Assembly (NCBI RefSeq): GCF_965363235.1
Contig: NC_134839.1
Coordinates: 77,711,410 to 77,775,409 of the forward strand
DNA from: Mytilus galloprovincialis
Taxonomy: Eukaryota > Mollusca > Bivalvia > Mytilida > Mytilidae
DNA length: 64,000 nucleotides
Direction of reading: 5' to 3'
Below are positions 23,793 through 37,100 of this stretch, piece by piece. Made by a program: the position numbers and the translations under genes. The number at the start of each line of letters is the position of its first letter. Position 1 is the stretch's first letter. The notes under the pieces were generated by a model, which was given only the letters and a program-made list of their open reading frames with translations, did no database searches and was not told the origin of the DNA.

Positions 23793-25232
23793 ATATGTTA
23801 GCAGCAATAAGTGAAATTAGGCATTAAGCTTAAATCCTAGGCAATAAGCTGACGCCTAGGCATTAAGTTATTGCCTTAAATTTTCAGGCATTAAGCTTAT
23901 TTCCTGAAATCTGATGATGATTATTCATCCTATTGCTGAACATAATTTTAGGCAATAAGTAAACTCTGGAATTCATGCATTTTTGGTGATTTATTCTTGA
24001 TTTAAAGTTGTTTCTTTATTATATTTCTAATAATGCATGTATAAATATACATCCATTTGACAGATCTTCAAAAGTAAGTTTATTTAGTAATTTTAAAAGT
24101 TAAAACAGAATTAACTCATACTTTTTTCATGTTTTTGAGGTATTACAAAAAACAAAATAGGGGGAGATTCTATAGAATAATTATAATATTTATTTGAAAA
24201 TTTTTACATTTCACTAGTCAAGCTGGTTTGAACTGGTCAAAAGTAGACAAAATTAAGATACGATCTTTTGCTCACACCATATTCCCTTTTTTTTTTAATG
24301 GATAAGTAAATTTTCTTTGATAACAGTTCCACAACTTGTGATAACAAAATGATTTGAACACAATATCTATCAAATTTTCATATTTTTAAATTATTAATTG
24401 ATGCGTTTTAATTTAAACAACACATTTTATAAGTGATTTTATTTCCGGTCTCTTGTGGACAGATGTCTCATTGGCAATCGTACCACATCTTCTTTTTTAT
24501 ATTTAGGATGAAACTGGGCCCTGCATGTAGTTTTGCATCAGTGAAATTATATTTTTTTCTTTTGCTCATATTCAAACGTATGTTAATATTGCAGTGATAA
24601 AATAAAATGTTTGAAGTACTCAGTATTTATATGAAAGATGCACAATTATATATTTAATTTTAACTATTTACGATAAGTTTGTTCAATTCTAATATAAAAA
24701 AAAAATAAATTTGACTACTTTTTTGTTTCAAAGAGTTTAAATGTACAAATATAAATATATCAAAATTATTTATTATTTTTGAATTATAGTTGTTGGTTAA
24801 ATTGGATACAATATTTCAATTTTCTTTTGCTATTTTCTTTTACGTCAATAGTTAGGACATCCTAGCTAAAATAATCCTCAGATAGCTTCGATGTGCATGC
24901 TGAGACATATCGTAAGTCGGTCCAAATTTTATCCTAATTTATGTCCTAAGAATATCTTGTAGGACCGATCTAAGGATAGTTTCGATAAGCAGGCCCCAGT
25001 TCTCATAAAGTTATAATGTAACAAATAAGTTTAAATGTCTTTTATTTACTCGCATTTATATTTTAGGCATTAAGCTTAATGCCTGCACACATTTTTCAGG
25101 ATTTAAGCTTAAATCCTAGGATTTAAGACTAATGCCTAACATTATTTAGGCAATAGACTTGCTGCCTAGGCGTTAGCTTATTGCCTAGGATTTAAGCTTA
25201 ATGCCTAATTTCACTTATTGCCGCTAACATAT
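23793..25232. mobile_element. Non-autonomous TIR element with subterminal AAGCTTAA/CCTAGG motif arrays (1.44 kb)
   Basis: Left end ATATGTTAGCAGCAATAAGT; the right end is its inverse with one difference (GCGGC for GCAGC). Inside each end, for about 100-160 bases, the words GGCATTAAGCTTAA, ATCCTAGG and GCAATAAGC recur in both orientations, making palindromic subterminal arrays. The middle is AT-rich with no open frame, and the flanks are TA-rich. Such subterminal arrays are typical transposase-binding regions in hAT-like and other TIR transposons; I cannot assign the superfamily. Confidence 0.65.
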
Positions 25233-26254
25233 ATAATAAAAAAGATGAAAACAACATTTTATAGATGTTGAAAGCTCTTTGCTGGATTTACCTGCAACAG
25301 ACACTAAATTGAATATTTAAAGCAAAGGAAAACAATAAAACAGATAAATATTTATTCATGCATCTTGTAAATAGATTTGCCATAGACTATCAACTGTTTA
25401 AAGTATCAAAAACTATTTAATGCTACAAACCAGTTTCCATAAAATAGACTATTCACTGGTTAATAGTTTTCAAAAACTATTTAAGGGAAGTAAATATTTT
25501 CCTGTATTTTTTGTATAAAATAACCTATTTGAACAAAAGCAAGTATATTCTTCCTCGTTCTCTACTCTGAACAGTGGCAGATCCAAAACATTTCAGGGAG
25601 GGGGCACTGACTGCCTAAGAAGAGGACCGCTCCAGTCATGGTAAGCGTGTCTATTTTATATCATAGAATATATAAGTTTGTCACAAATTTGATGTTTGAT
25701 CCGAAATGTTATATTTACAAATTATCCAATAATTAAGCAAACTGTGTTCATGTAAAGGTATCGTCGAAATAAAATATGTACAAATGCTCTTAGTCTTGCT
25801 TTAACAGCCAAATGTATCTATACAACCATTTACTTTAAAATATATACTACCTGGAGTGTGTCATTAGTCTGGGACACCCCACAAGACTTGTCCTATATGG
25901 CACAACTTGTACAAACCAATCAAGAACTCTAAGGGTCACACCGTTATAATTGAAATAATGTTCCCTTGTATTCTTTATTGTTCTCACAATTTCCTGCTGA
26001 ACACCCTCTACATTGAACCTGATCTACATTTTACCCACCAAATATATTCATTACTATGTTTTTTATCAAAGTATCACCAGATACATATTAATAAAACGTA
26101 AAAAAAAAGTTGTTATTCAACTTTTACTATTGCATCACAGAACGATCTAGGTATTTAAAACAGTAAACAAGGAAAATCCAATGTATAGACTACATAATTT
26201 AATAAACATTACAGAAACAAAATATTTCTCTTAGATAACAAAACTTAGCTGAAA

Positions 26255-26685
26255 CCCCGGGGGAGGGGGTTACTGACTATCCTTTCGGGTATAACTGTGC
26301 CGACAGCTCTTGCCAAATCATACCCTGTTCTAACCAGAAAACATTGAAAAACATACCCTGTTCTAAACAGAAATATCGAAAAACATACCCTGTTCTAGAC
26401 ACGCTCAGAAAATGTATACCCTGTTCTAGACCCTATAAAATAGATGCTGTTCTAGACCCAGTTCTAAACTGTATCTTAAACAGTTAAATAAGCAATCCTG
26501 TTCTAGACAAATACTTTGTTTTAAAAAAAGACCCTGTTCTCACCAGCAGGGCATGAAAAAGCGACCCTGTTCTAACCAGCAGACATGAAAAAGGGACCCT
26601 GTTCTAACCAGCAGGGCATGAAAAAGCGACCCTGTTTTGCGGCACACACATACCACTAAAAATATAGGAAGTAACCCCCGGGGGC
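26255..26685. mobile_element. Small TIR element with internal ACCCTGTTCTA repeats (about 430 bp)
   Basis: The ends are inverted: CCCCGGGGG followed by GGGGGTTACT on the left and AGTAACCCCCGGGGGC on the right. The body holds about ten irregularly spaced copies of CCCTGTTCTA, usually followed by AACC, AAAC or GACC. No coding capacity. It looks like a MITE built on a degenerate minisatellite. Confidence 0.6.
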
Positions 26686-27841
26686 TGAAACGTATACTAG
26701 TAGAATTACTAAAATACGTCAGACGTTTTGCAGACCATGGAATGCGTTATAGCTAAAAGGAGCTTTTAAAATATGTTATTGTTTTGTGACATTCCGGCTT
26801 TATATTAAGCTTTTGATCATTTGATATGATATGCATACATGTATTTGCGCGTAGCACCCCCCTTTATTCACAAGGACAATTTACATTTACGTTTTTAATG
26901 CATTATTGAAATCAAGACACTTGAACTTATATAAGATTATCGTTTTTTTAAAGTTAACGTTTGCACCAGGTACAGGGTAATAGATAAACGTCCATTGAAG
27001 AAAACTATTTGGTAGTTGCCAGATTATTGAAATCATTATTTGTCCTTAAATTACCAACCTAGCCCTTAAACAGCATTGTTTTATTCTTCAAAAGTGAATA
27101 TTTTTTGGTTAATGTTATTCAATATTATATAAGGAAGTATAATCGGCTATTAATATAGATAATTTCCGTACAATAAACAGATAGTGAAGTACACAATCGT
27201 ATACATGTATGTGTATGTATAGTCATTGGGGTTTACAACCACGTGAGTACAATCTTAATAATTTTCTTCTTTCTTTTAGTTTGATTTTTTCCGATATTGA
27301 ACATAACAATCATCACCATTTAGCCAGAATAGCAAATATCATTCATTAATACCACAAACGATCATAGTAATTAAGTTAAAATGAAACGAAAGCTAATTCA
27401 CATCTCCTGTGTTGTATAAATTAATTCGATGTTGCTTATCAGTAATTTTCATGGTATAATATGTGACCTTTAGCCAAATACCGACCCCCTTCCCCACCCG
27501 AAGCCCGATATATCAGTAGTTTAGTATTTTACTTATATTTTTAAAGAAAGAATCTGAAATAACAAAAGTGTTGAAACTAACGTCCCAGTTGCTAATATTT
27601 TTTATGCATACATGGCATGTTTTATTTTGGTGTCATCGCGGACCAATGTTCGTCTTTTAAACAAATATGTCCACTAAAAATAATGATGTTATTGTCTGAG
27701 ATCATGTATATTTTTTCACAAGAAAAACAAAGGGAGCAACATTTTTATGTCGAATGCATTTTGTTTGTAATACCGGGTTATAATCAAGGGCTGTCATCTG
27801 TGCATTAGGCAGAAACTGAACACGCATGGTTCTTCGTGACT

Positions 27842-27890
<49 letters not shown>
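27842..27890 (+). repeat. 49-base poly(A) tract
   Basis: An uninterrupted A run follows a short AT-balanced segment. It could be the tail of a retroposed sequence, but no retroposon body is recognised upstream. Confidence 0.7.
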
Positions 27891-27892
<2 letters not shown>

Positions 27893-28198
27893 CACCCAAC
27901 TAGTTTCGAGCATAATGTAAACATTTGGTCAACAACCAAATATACTAACCAAATTTTTTTTAAGGTGGGTCTTTACATTTTTTTAATAGTTGCAGTGTAC
28001 TTTTTTCAAAGTATATCTCGATCCGTTTCACAACTTTCTACAAAACAAGCTATTCAAAGATTCTTAAAGATATCATCATAATTATGATGTAAGTGTTACC
28101 ATGAACATTTTTTATCGCATCATTTTTTCTCTCAACAGTTTTTGGAGTCAGAAACGGAGTTTGTAATGTGAGATAAAATACCTTGATAGAGTAGACTT

Positions 28199-31100
28199 AT
28201 GATGTCAACAGATGACAAAGACACAGGCGAACAATGGACTCCGAGCTATGGACAATGTAATGATGACCAGGTAGTGAACAGCGAGTATGTTTCTGGTGAC
28301 AGTCTTCCCAAGGAACACCTTCTAAACAGTCTTCCCGGGGAACACCTGCTACACAGTCATTCCAAGGAACACCTTCTACACAGTCTTCCCGGGGAACACC
28401 TGCTACACAATCATTCCAAAGAACACCTTCTATATACAAGAACGATGTCGGATTCAAACTCAGATAAAGAACACATGGTAAAATTTTATTGTATACACGT
28501 CGTTAAAAGAAATACTGGTATATCATTTTGTATTTTTTTTTACGTGTTTTTGTATACAGTGTCAGACGGGATCCAGAACTTTTGATAAAAAGGTGAGGGG
28601 GCGCTACAGTCATGCTTCAGTGATTCCCTATATAATCAACCAAATTTTTCCCACAAAGGAGGGGGCGGCCCCCAGGCCCCCTGGATCTGCCTATGGTATA
28701 TATAAAACAACAAGGTACAATCAACTATTACCATGATTACAGGATGTAATAAAAATTAGGCAATTCACAGGGAATGCACTTTTGAAATGGTTGCAAAGAG
28801 AAATAATAATACAATGTAATACAAGCTCCAGATAAAACAGGGGGCACTTATGGTGAAAGATAATTCTATTGCACATGAAACAGAAAGTGTAGCTGACAAA
28901 GCCAGTAAAGTGTCGAATTTGAACTGAAATTTGAATCATATTCAAGTTCCTAACTGAACCATTCACATCTACATATAGCTATAGAATAAACCTCTATCTG
29001 GATTCTGAACCGATATTTAATTGCTCATCGCAAGAGGTTTTACATAAACATCCAGACTAATTTCTCAATTGTTGTAACTACAATCAGGGACTTTCTATAC
29101 TAAAGTTAGTATAGAAAGTCCATGCTTCAATATCAGTATTTATGAATAGGTCGTTTTCTGTCAATTATGATCGCATGCGCAAATGATTGGATCACACGTG
29201 ATTAGATAAGTTAGGAACTGACAAAACATAAAGCACGAAGAAAAATCTTACATTGTCTGCAAGTACCGAAGCTCGAATTAACTTGTACAGATATTGCTAT
29301 AAAATTTCGATTATTATTTCCAAAGTTATTCACATTGGCTTAAATTAATCAACAAAACACAACCAAAGGCGTCATTCAGTTTATCAAAGACTCAGTTTGT
29401 TTATAAATTACTAGAACACACCCGCGAAATCGCGGGCATTCAGAGCGTAGTTTAAAGTATGTAAAGTGTTGTTGGAAGAATTTTGTGAAATATTGAATGA
29501 CTGGAGAATTTCAGCAAAATTACTTAGGTTATTGGGGAAAGGGAAATGTTTTTTTTAATCCCTCCTCCTTTATTTCCAAAATTCCCAATGTGTGGTTTTC
29601 TAATAATTTCAATATGAATATACATTTAGTATGTTATGAACATTTAAGTAAGGAGCCTGTACTTCAGTGGTTGTCGTTTGTTTATGCGTTACATATTTGT
29701 TTTTCGTTCATTTTTTGTACATAAATAAGGCCGCTAGTTTTCTCGTTTGAATTGTTTTACATTTTCATTTCGGTGCCTTTTAAAGCTGAGTATGCGGTAT
29801 GGTCTTTGCTCGTTGTTGAAGGCCGTACGATGACCTATAGTTGTTAATTTCTGTGTCATTTTGGTCTCTTGTGGAGAGTTGTCAACATGGCAATCATACC
29901 ACATCTTCTTTTTTTTTGTAATCAATGAATTTTGTAAAAGATGTAATGACTGGAGAATTTCAGAAAATGTATCAAAAGTGCACATGAATAATCTTAGCGC
30001 TTATCTGTATATTATGAACATTCACTATATAAGGGAGCTACCATTTGATTTTTATAGGGGGGGGGGGGGTAGGATGAAAAATTTTGTCCTGCATTTTTTT
30101 TTAGTTGTAATCTCTGTCCTGCCTTTTTATTTTTCACTCTATTCGGTCCTGGCTTTTTTTTATAAGTTTATCCTGACTTTTTTTACTTACCTAAATTGTC
30201 ATCCTGTCTTTTTTTTTTGCAAAGTGTCTCATCCTGCCTTTTATTTTTACTCAAAACTCCTGTACTGCCTATTTTTTTCAAATTTCATCCTATCCCCCCA
30301 TAAAAATCAAATGGTAGCTCCCTAAATAAAGTGTATTTTATACTTTCAATTCTAAGTTTTCTAATCGATCCATGGTGGTCATTGATATAGTATACAGACC
30401 CTCTCTATTTAATAAACTCTGTGACCACCGTGGATAGTAAACTTGAAAATGATAGCAGATAGAATTCTGAAAATACACTTTATTCGTAGTATATGTATGT
30501 TCAAAGTATACAGAAAAACGCAAACCGGAAGTATAATCTGACTTAAAATTTTGTCCAATGACGGGACAATATCCGGATGCCCTTTTTCTCGATTTTCTCC
30601 CAAAATAACTCAATCTGAATAATCATATGAATGGATGACAAATGCGACTATGCACTGTACCTATAGGACACAGAGGCGTGTTGATTAGTTTATTGTGGAA
30701 AGAAGAGAAGCGACACCCAAAATGAGGTCTTCTCGTTTAATAGTATAGATTTGAATAAAGTTACAAACAGAGGAAACTCTGTTGATCGTGTTGACTACTG
30801 GTCAGCTGAAAATAATTTGTTAAAATCTGTCACAATTTTAAAGGAGTTTTAAAATTTCCTCATAATCATAATGATTTCGAAAATTATATTGCGAATCTAG
30901 CAAACTGTGATAGCATTTCAAAAAGACCAACAGTTAATTCAAGAGTCACATGTGTATACAACTAATTGAGTAAATCTGAAAGGAACGAATACTCCATCAA
31001 ATCTTCATTACTGCCTTTTAAATGATCAAAAATAGAAGTGAGGAGCAACATTCAAACTCATGAAAAGTCATTAATTGATTGATGATACGTTGTATATTGT

Positions 31101-34100
31101 AGCAGACATATATTACAGTCTTGCAAATTACAAAGTAAATCATGGCATAAGTCGTTCTGTGTTTTTGTTTAATCCTGCCTTTGCAAGATTGAATTAACAT
31201 GAACCTTGCAAGAGCTCCATGATTCAGAAGGAATTTCTAGGCCCAATAAGAAAAACAATAGTACGGACATCTCGGAGAAGATCTATGATTGCTGACGGAT
31301 ATCCAATTTTCGACAATGATGTAATGAAAGTTTGTCAAATTTAAACAGTAAAGGCAGTACTAATGGTAGTGTTTTTTTCTGACCCATTCCTATATAAGTG
31401 TAAAATGTCATTTCGACTAATGTTGTTTGCACGATAGCCGCAATTATCAATGTTAAAAAAGCCTTGGTGTAGGCAATGCTTTAAAAACAGTGTTATGGAT
31501 GGTGACTCTGGAGAGAAAGATATTGGTGCTCCCCTAACCTGACTCCATTTTTTACTTTATGTAGTCAAAGTAATGTAAAAAAATATGAGAGACAGGGATT
31601 ACGCAGATCAACGCATTTTACTCCAGTGGCGGATCCAGGGGGGGGGGGGGGTTCCGGGGGTGCGCACCCCCCCTTTATTTTTGCCGATCAATGCATTTGT
31701 ATCGGGACATATGTTTTGCACCCCCCCTGCACCCCCCTTTGCCCTGGGTTAGCACCCCCCCTTTCGAAAATTCCTGCATCCGCCCCTGTACTCCTATGTA
31801 TCCCTATTCAATTGTAGATAAACGGATTGAGTCCTCGGATTGCCCTTGAAAATTTATTAAGTTATAGATTCTCAGAAATAAACTAAGAAATTTAACAAAA
31901 TGTTTGTACGATTTTACTACTTATAGAATGTAGAACAGTCTGGTAAGGATATGGAGAATAATAAACAGTGCGTTTGTGAGCTTTATGATGAGATTCAAAA
32001 ACTTATCACTCATACTGACATAGAAGAGAAGCTAAAGGAAGAATTATCAATAGAGTTTGGGGATTTGTCTGTAGAAATTGGGAGACTTAAGGAAGAGTTA
32101 ATGGGAAGTGACTGTCCTATAGTTGTAACAGGTATTTATAGATTAAATGCTCTTACAAACTTACTATTATCTATATGATTTGTTTTGAATCCGGCAGCAA
32201 ATACAATCCATATAACATACAATTCATTACGAAATGATATTGTATTGATAGTTGGTAAATGTCCTGCACGGACAGTTTTGAGTAAACCTTTAAATATTTT
32301 TTTAAAAACACTTTAACATCAGTAGTGATGATAAGTGTTCATCGTACAGATTGGATTATTTCAAAATTTGAACACCAGACTCAAGTTGTTTCCTTTTTCC
32401 TTTTTCGATATTCAAATTTTGCGTCTTAATTGCGTCTGGTAATTTGAACTGACTTTCCAAAGACAATTGTGCTAGCATGCTCTTTGATAAGACAATATTC
32501 CTTTTTTCCAAATAACGGAATACAATGTATATTCTACATGTCTTATCTTGGAAAATACAGTATTTAGCCATCCATATCAGCATGCTTATATTCTATTGTT
32601 AATGGTTCAGATGAGAATACCTCACCTTCAGTACACCTAAAGAGTCTCAAATGCATAAGTTTTTAAAAGAGCAGATCCGAAACTCTTCAAATCAAAACTC
32701 AATCAGGCTAGTAAGACGTTTATTTCATAAAAAATCTTTCATAACATATTTCATTTTAAGATTTTATATAACTAACAGGATTAATTGCAACATGTATCGG
32801 GTTTCAACTTTTAGGGGAGACATCAGCAGGTAAAAGCAGTTTTATCAACCTACTGATTGGATGTGAACTTCTTCCTTATTCTGTATTAACATGTACATCA
32901 ACCATATGTCGCGTTAGGAACAGAAAGGAAAAGGCTCTGCATTTAGTCGATGAACATTATACAGTGACCAAACTTGCCCTTCCTCCCAATATAGACGCAG
33001 AAACCATGAACGAGAAACTAGAGGAATATGTCAATCCTGGCGTTGACCAGGATACCTATAAATACGTGGATATAGACTGGCCCATACCAATACTTCAGGT
33101 GAGATGAAAAGCTAGACATCGAAAAAGCAGCATATCATATCTTTGGTGATACAAACAGTTTTATTAGAAAATAAAGACACATATTGCATTAAGTAAGAAT
33201 ATACAAAGTAGACAATAAGAGAAATAAGACGATGGCAACAACATGGCCGAAAGACGAAATTAAAACTTGAAGATCAAGCCCCCTGCTCATGATTCCAACG
33301 ACCATAAAACTAAAGCAGTTTCAATTAAACTTTCGTGCAAACTTTACGTGAGAGGGGTAGAGAAAACACGAAATGGACTTATAATATGGTTATATTATAT
33401 AAGATGCAAATATATCATTTACATTTACATATTAGTTTTTTTTTGTTTCTTAATTGTTAACCTTAATTCCTTTTTGTGAGCGAAGTTATTCCTCTTGGTT
33501 TCTCCTCACGTTGTAAATAGTTCTTAAATTGTTCACATTGAATGTGTTTGACGTGACGTACTGCATGTATAACTTATAATTATTCAGTCAGGTATTTGCA
33601 ATTGTAAGTAGCGAAAACAATCTATCATTGTAATTGTATTTTTCTTCAGGATGATGCTGTAATTGTTGACACTCCAGGAATTGGAACAAGTTCAAAACTT
33701 ACATCATGTCTTCTTGATTATCTTCCAAAAGCAATTTCTTTAATCTATGTTATCAAGAGTTTCAATGCTGGTGGTGTTCAGAATGATCGAGTGAGTTTCT
33801 TACAAAACACACATACACTAACTAACACGTAGTCGGTGTATACCTTATAATGAAAAAATAAGCAACGATTGCAATAACATTTACTACATATGTTATATAT
33901 ATTTCTTTATTCTGGAGTAAGTACAAAATCTATAACATAATGTATACTACAACTGTTCGATTCGCGCAGTCAAAACAATGCGTATAAACTTTAGCTTGAC
34001 CATGTAAAGCCTTGTTTGTGACGTACTATAGTTTTATTTATGACGCCGTGAAAGAATGCAGGTTTCTGAACATTTTGCATCTCCAGTTTCCAACTTATAT

Positions 34101-37100
34101 AAGTTGATTTTCACTGTAAATGTTTCATTATAACAGTTTAAAATGTTGAAGTATTTTTTACGTGATCGAAATAGGATACAAATGCTCAGTAAAGCATTTA
34201 TTTTGGTTCTATAGAATATGAGCATCCAAGCATCTATTTAAGTATCGTTTATTACTTGCAATAATCTCATCGATTTAAATAAAACTAAACACCTAGAATT
34301 CGGCAACTTACATAAAACAAATCTTCCACACGGACTGTTCCTTTCTAGACATTGATAATCGAATTCCTCACGGGAAATCGAAAACAAAGTTTTTGTACAG
34401 AAGAGATCTTTTTTCCCCGTTCCTTTTGTAATTGTCCTTTTTTAAGGAACATATATTCCTTTTGTCCATTCTGTATGTTTGTTTGTTTTCCAAATCGTGT
34501 GCTATGCCCGTGTCTGAAGTTAGAATTACGATTTTTAGTCTATGTATGACTGGTAATTTACAAAGTCAGGGAAGTTTAGAAGTAGTTTTACAAACAGGAT
34601 ATCCAATCGAACTTTTTATTGTAGTGTTGTTTATATAGCCTTTCGATTAAGCGCAGATCTATTCTAACTAAAAAAGGTCTTACGAAATTACCTATTCTAA
34701 AATGATATCAACTTAATATCTAGTAAGATCTTTAAATATTGTTTTTACCGGTACTTACATTGATATACTTTGTTTGTGATAAAGTAAAACATAACTAGGT
34801 ATAGATTGTAATACAATAATGAAAAGTATGGTTCTTCATCCTGTAGATATTATGTGTATTCTTAATTTTTTAAAGACTATTTATGACGTTCTGATACAAA
34901 ATTCGTCGGTTGTGAACTGATTGATACCTCAGTCTTTTAAAACTTATCAATGTGTTTGTAGTATGGTAAATTCTTGTATTCTTGTCTTTCGTTTTAACTG
35001 ATGTGCTTTGTCTATATGCCTTTTTGTGTTTCTTGGTTACATATTTGATTGTTTTTATTGTGATTTATTCAGATTAAGATTATAAAACAATTTTAACTGC
35101 TGTACCCAAATTTTTGACATTTTTATTTTATTATGGCTGTTTTTTTGTTCACACATCATTCTGAATATGATGGAATTTTATGAAACTAGTCATACAAGTG
35201 AGAGGTTTAGCTAGCTATAAAACTAGGTTTAATCCACCATTTTCTACATAAGGTAATGCCTGCACCAAGTCAGAAATATGAAGTTGTTATACGTTCGTTT
35301 GATGTGTTTGAGCTTTTGATTTTGCCATTTGAATTGGGACTTTCCGTTTTTAATTTTCCTCGGCGTTCGGTATTTTTGAGATTTTACTTTTAAGTTATGG
35401 ACTTTGATGTATCTTGAAGTAACTGAGAGTTCGCATGATCCTTACTATGCGTCTTTTGTCTTTATGTTTTTTTTTTGTACTTATCTGATGAGTAAATTAA
35501 TGCGGCAGTTATATAGTACATATGTGTAGCTAGTATTCGCGCACAATTAGTACCTATGTACATACAGACGTTTAATCCCGCTGCAAATGTTTGCACCTGT
35601 CCTAAGTCAGGAATCTGATGTTCAGTAGTTGTCGTTTGTTTATGTAATTTATACGTGTTTCTCGTTTCTCGTTTTTTTATTTTATATAGATTAGACCGTT
35701 GGTTTTCCCGTTTGAATGGTTTTACACTAGTAATTTTGGGGCCCTTTATAGCTTGTTGTTCGGTGTGAGCCAAGACTCCGTGTTGAAGGCCGTACATTGA
35801 CCTACAATGGTTTACTTTTTTTTAAATTGTTATTTGGATGGAGAGTTGTCTCATTGGCACTCACACCACATCTTCCTATATCTATTGTCTGCTGAAATAT
35901 CAATCCACCAAACTTAAAAAAAATGTTGTCGATCAAAAAGTCCACCATTATGATATCATCTTTGGTGTAATTGTTGTGAGTATAAGTGTTTTTTCATGAC
36001 TTAAAACAACGTTTCCAATTTTTCGTAGCTTTGTTTAATGAGACGTAGTCGTTGAAATTAGCATCCGCATAGACGTGTAGAACTGCGAAAAATGAAAGGT
36101 TTCGACAAACTGCAAACGTAAAAATTCCAATTGTTGGAGTAAATCGTTAGAACTTTTAAATTTTGACATCTGATTGACACAGATGGTTGAATATACCTCA
36201 TCACGATTTTTCTAAAGGATCTCTTTTATTGTAGAAATCGAAACCTTTACAAACTGTTTTGTTCTTAGTTGTAGTGTAACCCCACTGTCTAAAATTAGAT
36301 TGAGCGACCACATACATGTTTAACCTCGACACAAATGTGCCTGTCACAAGTCGTCAGGAGACTGCGTGGTTGTCGTTGTTTGTTGTCTCTCATATTTTTT
36401 TGTGTTAGTTTTCATAAATAGGGCTGTTCGTTTCTTCGTTTTAATTGTTTCAACATTGTGTCATTTCGTAGTCTTTTATAGTATTTCATATGGTATGGGC
36501 GTTGAAGGCTGTATTATGAAATACAGTTGTTTAATTCACTGCATTTGAACTCTTGGTGGAAACTTGTCTCATTGACAATTATACCATACCTAGTTATCTT
36601 ACATTTGAATATTTCCACTTCATCACATTTGAACTTCATAAGTGTGTTCTACGTTTAACATGAATTGATTGATTTTGTGCTATATTTGTATCAGTTTTAT
36701 TTTAAAGATTTAATGCTATTGTCTAATGATCGAAAAATGTGTTTGTTTATATACTACCCCTATATATATATATATATATATCACAGTTACAATTCATTTT
36801 GATTAATATATAGCTACTGAAGATTTTCGAGGCACAGAGCGAAGGACCATGTTTATATAAACTAGATCCAAACAGAGCAATATTTGTATGCAATATGTGG
36901 GATCTAATCTCCAAAAGGGAAGAAAACAAGGTGTCAACATATATTGTAAAAGAACTTAAGAAAAGCTGGCCAAACTTCCAAGAGGACCAAATGTTTAAAC
37001 TTAGTGCTAAAACGGTAAATAAAAATTGTTCTTACAACATGAATATATATATAGAAACAAGGAGAAAAGCTAAAATCGTGAAAATCGTTCTTGACCTGTA

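Larger units (their letters stand above)
22137..28198. other. Intergenic region between MINDY3 and the GTPase-kinase gene
   Basis: No coding exon was recognised. It holds a dispersed repeat at about 22250-22460 whose inverted relative lies at about 60440-60560 (shared TTTACACCATGACAAGTTAT). It also holds a short reverse copy of the GACAACAACCCGACC family (about 23235-23345), two TIR elements (23793-25232 and 26255-26685) and a 49-base A tract (27842-27890). The last few hundred bases before 28199 probably contain the promoter or a 5' leader exon of the kinase gene; a possible acceptor, ctctcaacag, ends at 28139. Confidence 0.55.

Noticed and set aside
28197-28457. Minus-strand open frame with a repeated WNDC/REDC pattern
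   Set aside because: It is the antisense of the in-frame EHLL repeats. The plus frame has a donor at a codon boundary, a matching next exon and domain continuity.
29861-30325. 154-codon plus open frame, Phe- and Leu-rich
   Set aside because: It runs through a dispersed repeat and the T-rich core of a MITE; the hydrophobic look comes from T runs.
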